IMG/VR virus record: IMGVR_UViG_3300025687_000318
Coordinates: 1-24,272 of that record
Direction: 5' to 3' (one strand)
Source of the DNA: a virus
Length of the DNA stretch: 24,272 nucleotides
The position numbers and the translations under genes are program-made. The notes under the pieces are model-generated. The model did not search any database and had not been told where the DNA came from. It worked only from the letters and a program-made list of their open reading frames with translations. Below, piece after piece: positions 23,453-24,272 of this stretch. Position 1 is the first letter of the stretch. Each line of letters starts with the position of its first letter.

Positions 23453-24272
23453 AAATTATTGCTCCCAAGCAATTGATGGAAAACCAAGCTCCCATTATTC
23501 GTAATGGGGGCATTTTTAGTAGGGCATCCCTTGACCTTCAGTTTGCTCGGACTAGAACCATAGATCCCCGCGTTACTCACACCCGCCAAAGTAGCGCAAC
23601 GTATGTTGACGGCGATGGGGTGATTAGAACGGCGGTTACGAATTTGTTGCTGAGAAGTGAGGAGTTTGATGCTGGCAGTTGGACATCGCTTGGGTTGCTG
23701 GGATTTGGCAGTGGCTCAACAGCCAACGCCATTACCGCCCCAGATGGAACACTTAGTGCGGATTTGATCACTGAAGACACATCGGCTTCTACGCAACATC
23801 TCGTTTATCAAGTAATTAACGTTTCACCTGGAGCTACTGTTACATTCTCTGTGTACTTAAAAGCGGGCGCTAGAACGTTTGCCAGATTGATTGTTTATGA
23901 AGATGGTGGATTTTCTAACAACTTAAGCAGGTTTTATGACTTGTCTACCGGATCTACTGGATTAAGCCTTGTTAGTGGGACTGCGGTGCAAAACAATGCA
24001 AATAGTACTCCTATTGGAGATGGCTGGTATCGTTGCGAAATCACTGGCAGTGTTCCCGGTGCTACAAGCTATCAAGTCAGGATTAACATAGCCAATAGCA
24101 TTACCACAAGTTCTTACACCGGCGACGGTACCTCTGGCATCTACATCTGGGGCGCCCAACTAGAGGAATCCAGCACCGTCGGACAATACGTCAAAACCAC
24201 CACCGCGATCAACAGTGCTCCACGGTTTGATCACGACCCAACGACGGGTGAGAGCTTGGGGTTGTTGGTGGA
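23449..24272 (+). CDS. tail fibre/adhesin with lectin-like domain (partial, runs off the window)
   Basis: The frame stays open from ATG 23449 to the window end (274 codons). After an unusual N-terminus (MKIIAPKQLMENQAPIIRNG) comes a recognisable fibre layout: LDLQFARTRTIDPRVTHTRQ, SATYVDGDGVIRTAVTNLLL, a beta-sandwich with VSPGATVTFSVYLKAGAR, GDGWYRCEITGSVPGATSYQ, and GIYIWGAQLEESSTVGQYVK, then FDHDPTTGESLGLLV. It shares the G-x-Q-L-E end of the sandwich with the fibre at 22106. The start overlaps the previous stop (ATGA). Oddly, codons 14-23 form a terminator-like hairpin. The rest of the gene, possibly a second lectin-type domain, lies outside the window. Confidence 0.88.
   Translation, partial: MKIIAPKQLMENQAPIIRNGGIFSRASLDLQFARTRTIDPRVTHTRQSSATYVDGDGVIRTAVTNLLLRSEEFDAGSWTSLGLLGFGSGSTANAITAPDGTLSADLITEDTSASTQHLVYQVINVSPGATVTFSVYLKAGARTFARLIVYEDGGFSNNLSRFYDLSTGSTGLSLVSGTAVQNNANSTPIGDGWYRCEITGSVPGATSYQVRINIANSITTSSYTGDGTSGIYIWGAQLEESSTVGQYVKTTTAINSAPRFDHDPTTGESLGLLV
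23488..23517 (+). terminator. terminator-like hairpin inside the start of the last fibre ORF
   Basis: Left arm GCTCCCATTA (23488-23497), loop TTCG (23498-23501), right arm TAATGGGGGC (23502-23511): ten pairs including one T-G wobble, with a stable UUCG tetraloop, then A and five T (23513-23517). It has all parts of a Rho-independent terminator, yet it lies 36 nt inside an open fibre frame. It may end the upstream late transcript or act as an attenuator that translating ribosomes would disrupt. Confidence 0.75.

Noticed and set aside
18632-24272. Diversity-generating retroelement acting on the adhesin tips
   Set aside because: No reverse transcriptase and no template/variable repeat pair with A-specific differences are visible in the window.

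Overview
The window is the structural (late) gene block of a T7-like podovirus. Every CDS is on the + strand. The genes are tightly packed, and many junctions overlap by 1, 4 or 8 nt. The order matches coliphage T7: gp7.3-like virion proteins, portal (gp8), scaffold (gp9), major capsid (gp10), tail tubes A and B (gp11, gp12), internal virion proteins (gp14, gp15, gp16 equivalents) and tail fibre (gp17). The fibre C-terminal modules and the downstream adhesin types resemble those of marine cyanobacterial phages, so a Synechococcus or Prochlorococcus podovirus is the likeliest source. That host assignment is inference from family knowledge, not from a search.

Layout. 1-269: 3' end of an unidentified gene. 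290-1543: two Ala/Gln-rich gp7.3-like proteins with a 57-residue ORF between them. 1536-3122: portal, overlapped by a small ORF of 54-67 residues. 3282-3914: scaffold. 4008-5420: an enlarged major capsid protein, followed by a strong intrinsic terminator at 5452-5480, the position of Tphi in T7. 5490-9247: the tail tube genes; tail tube B carries two copies of an extra module. 9247-18628: three internal (ejected) virion proteins. The middle one ends in an M23-type peptidase fold, and the last is about 1,892 residues with no recognisable lytic transglycosylase. 18632-20278: a fibre with the gp17 attachment domain. 20278-24272: a string of further adhesins (S74 chaperone-tailed, C1q-like, jelly-roll) alternating with tiny ORFs. 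The last adhesin runs off the window.

How the genes work together. Portal, scaffold and capsid build the procapsid. gp11- and gp12-like proteins form the short tail. gp14-, gp15- and gp16-like proteins form the core that is ejected to cross the envelope. The fibre and adhesins recognise the host.

Points most worth a second look: an intrinsic-terminator-like hairpin inside the start of the last fibre ORF; the M23 domain with Asn in place of the first zinc His; a Cys at the S74 nucleophile position; two large insertions in the capsid protein; a duplicated module in tail tube B; and a hairpin that would mask the only good ribosome binding site before the gp16-like gene. No tRNA, CRISPR array, insertion sequence, integrase, terminase, lysis gene or photosynthesis gene was seen.
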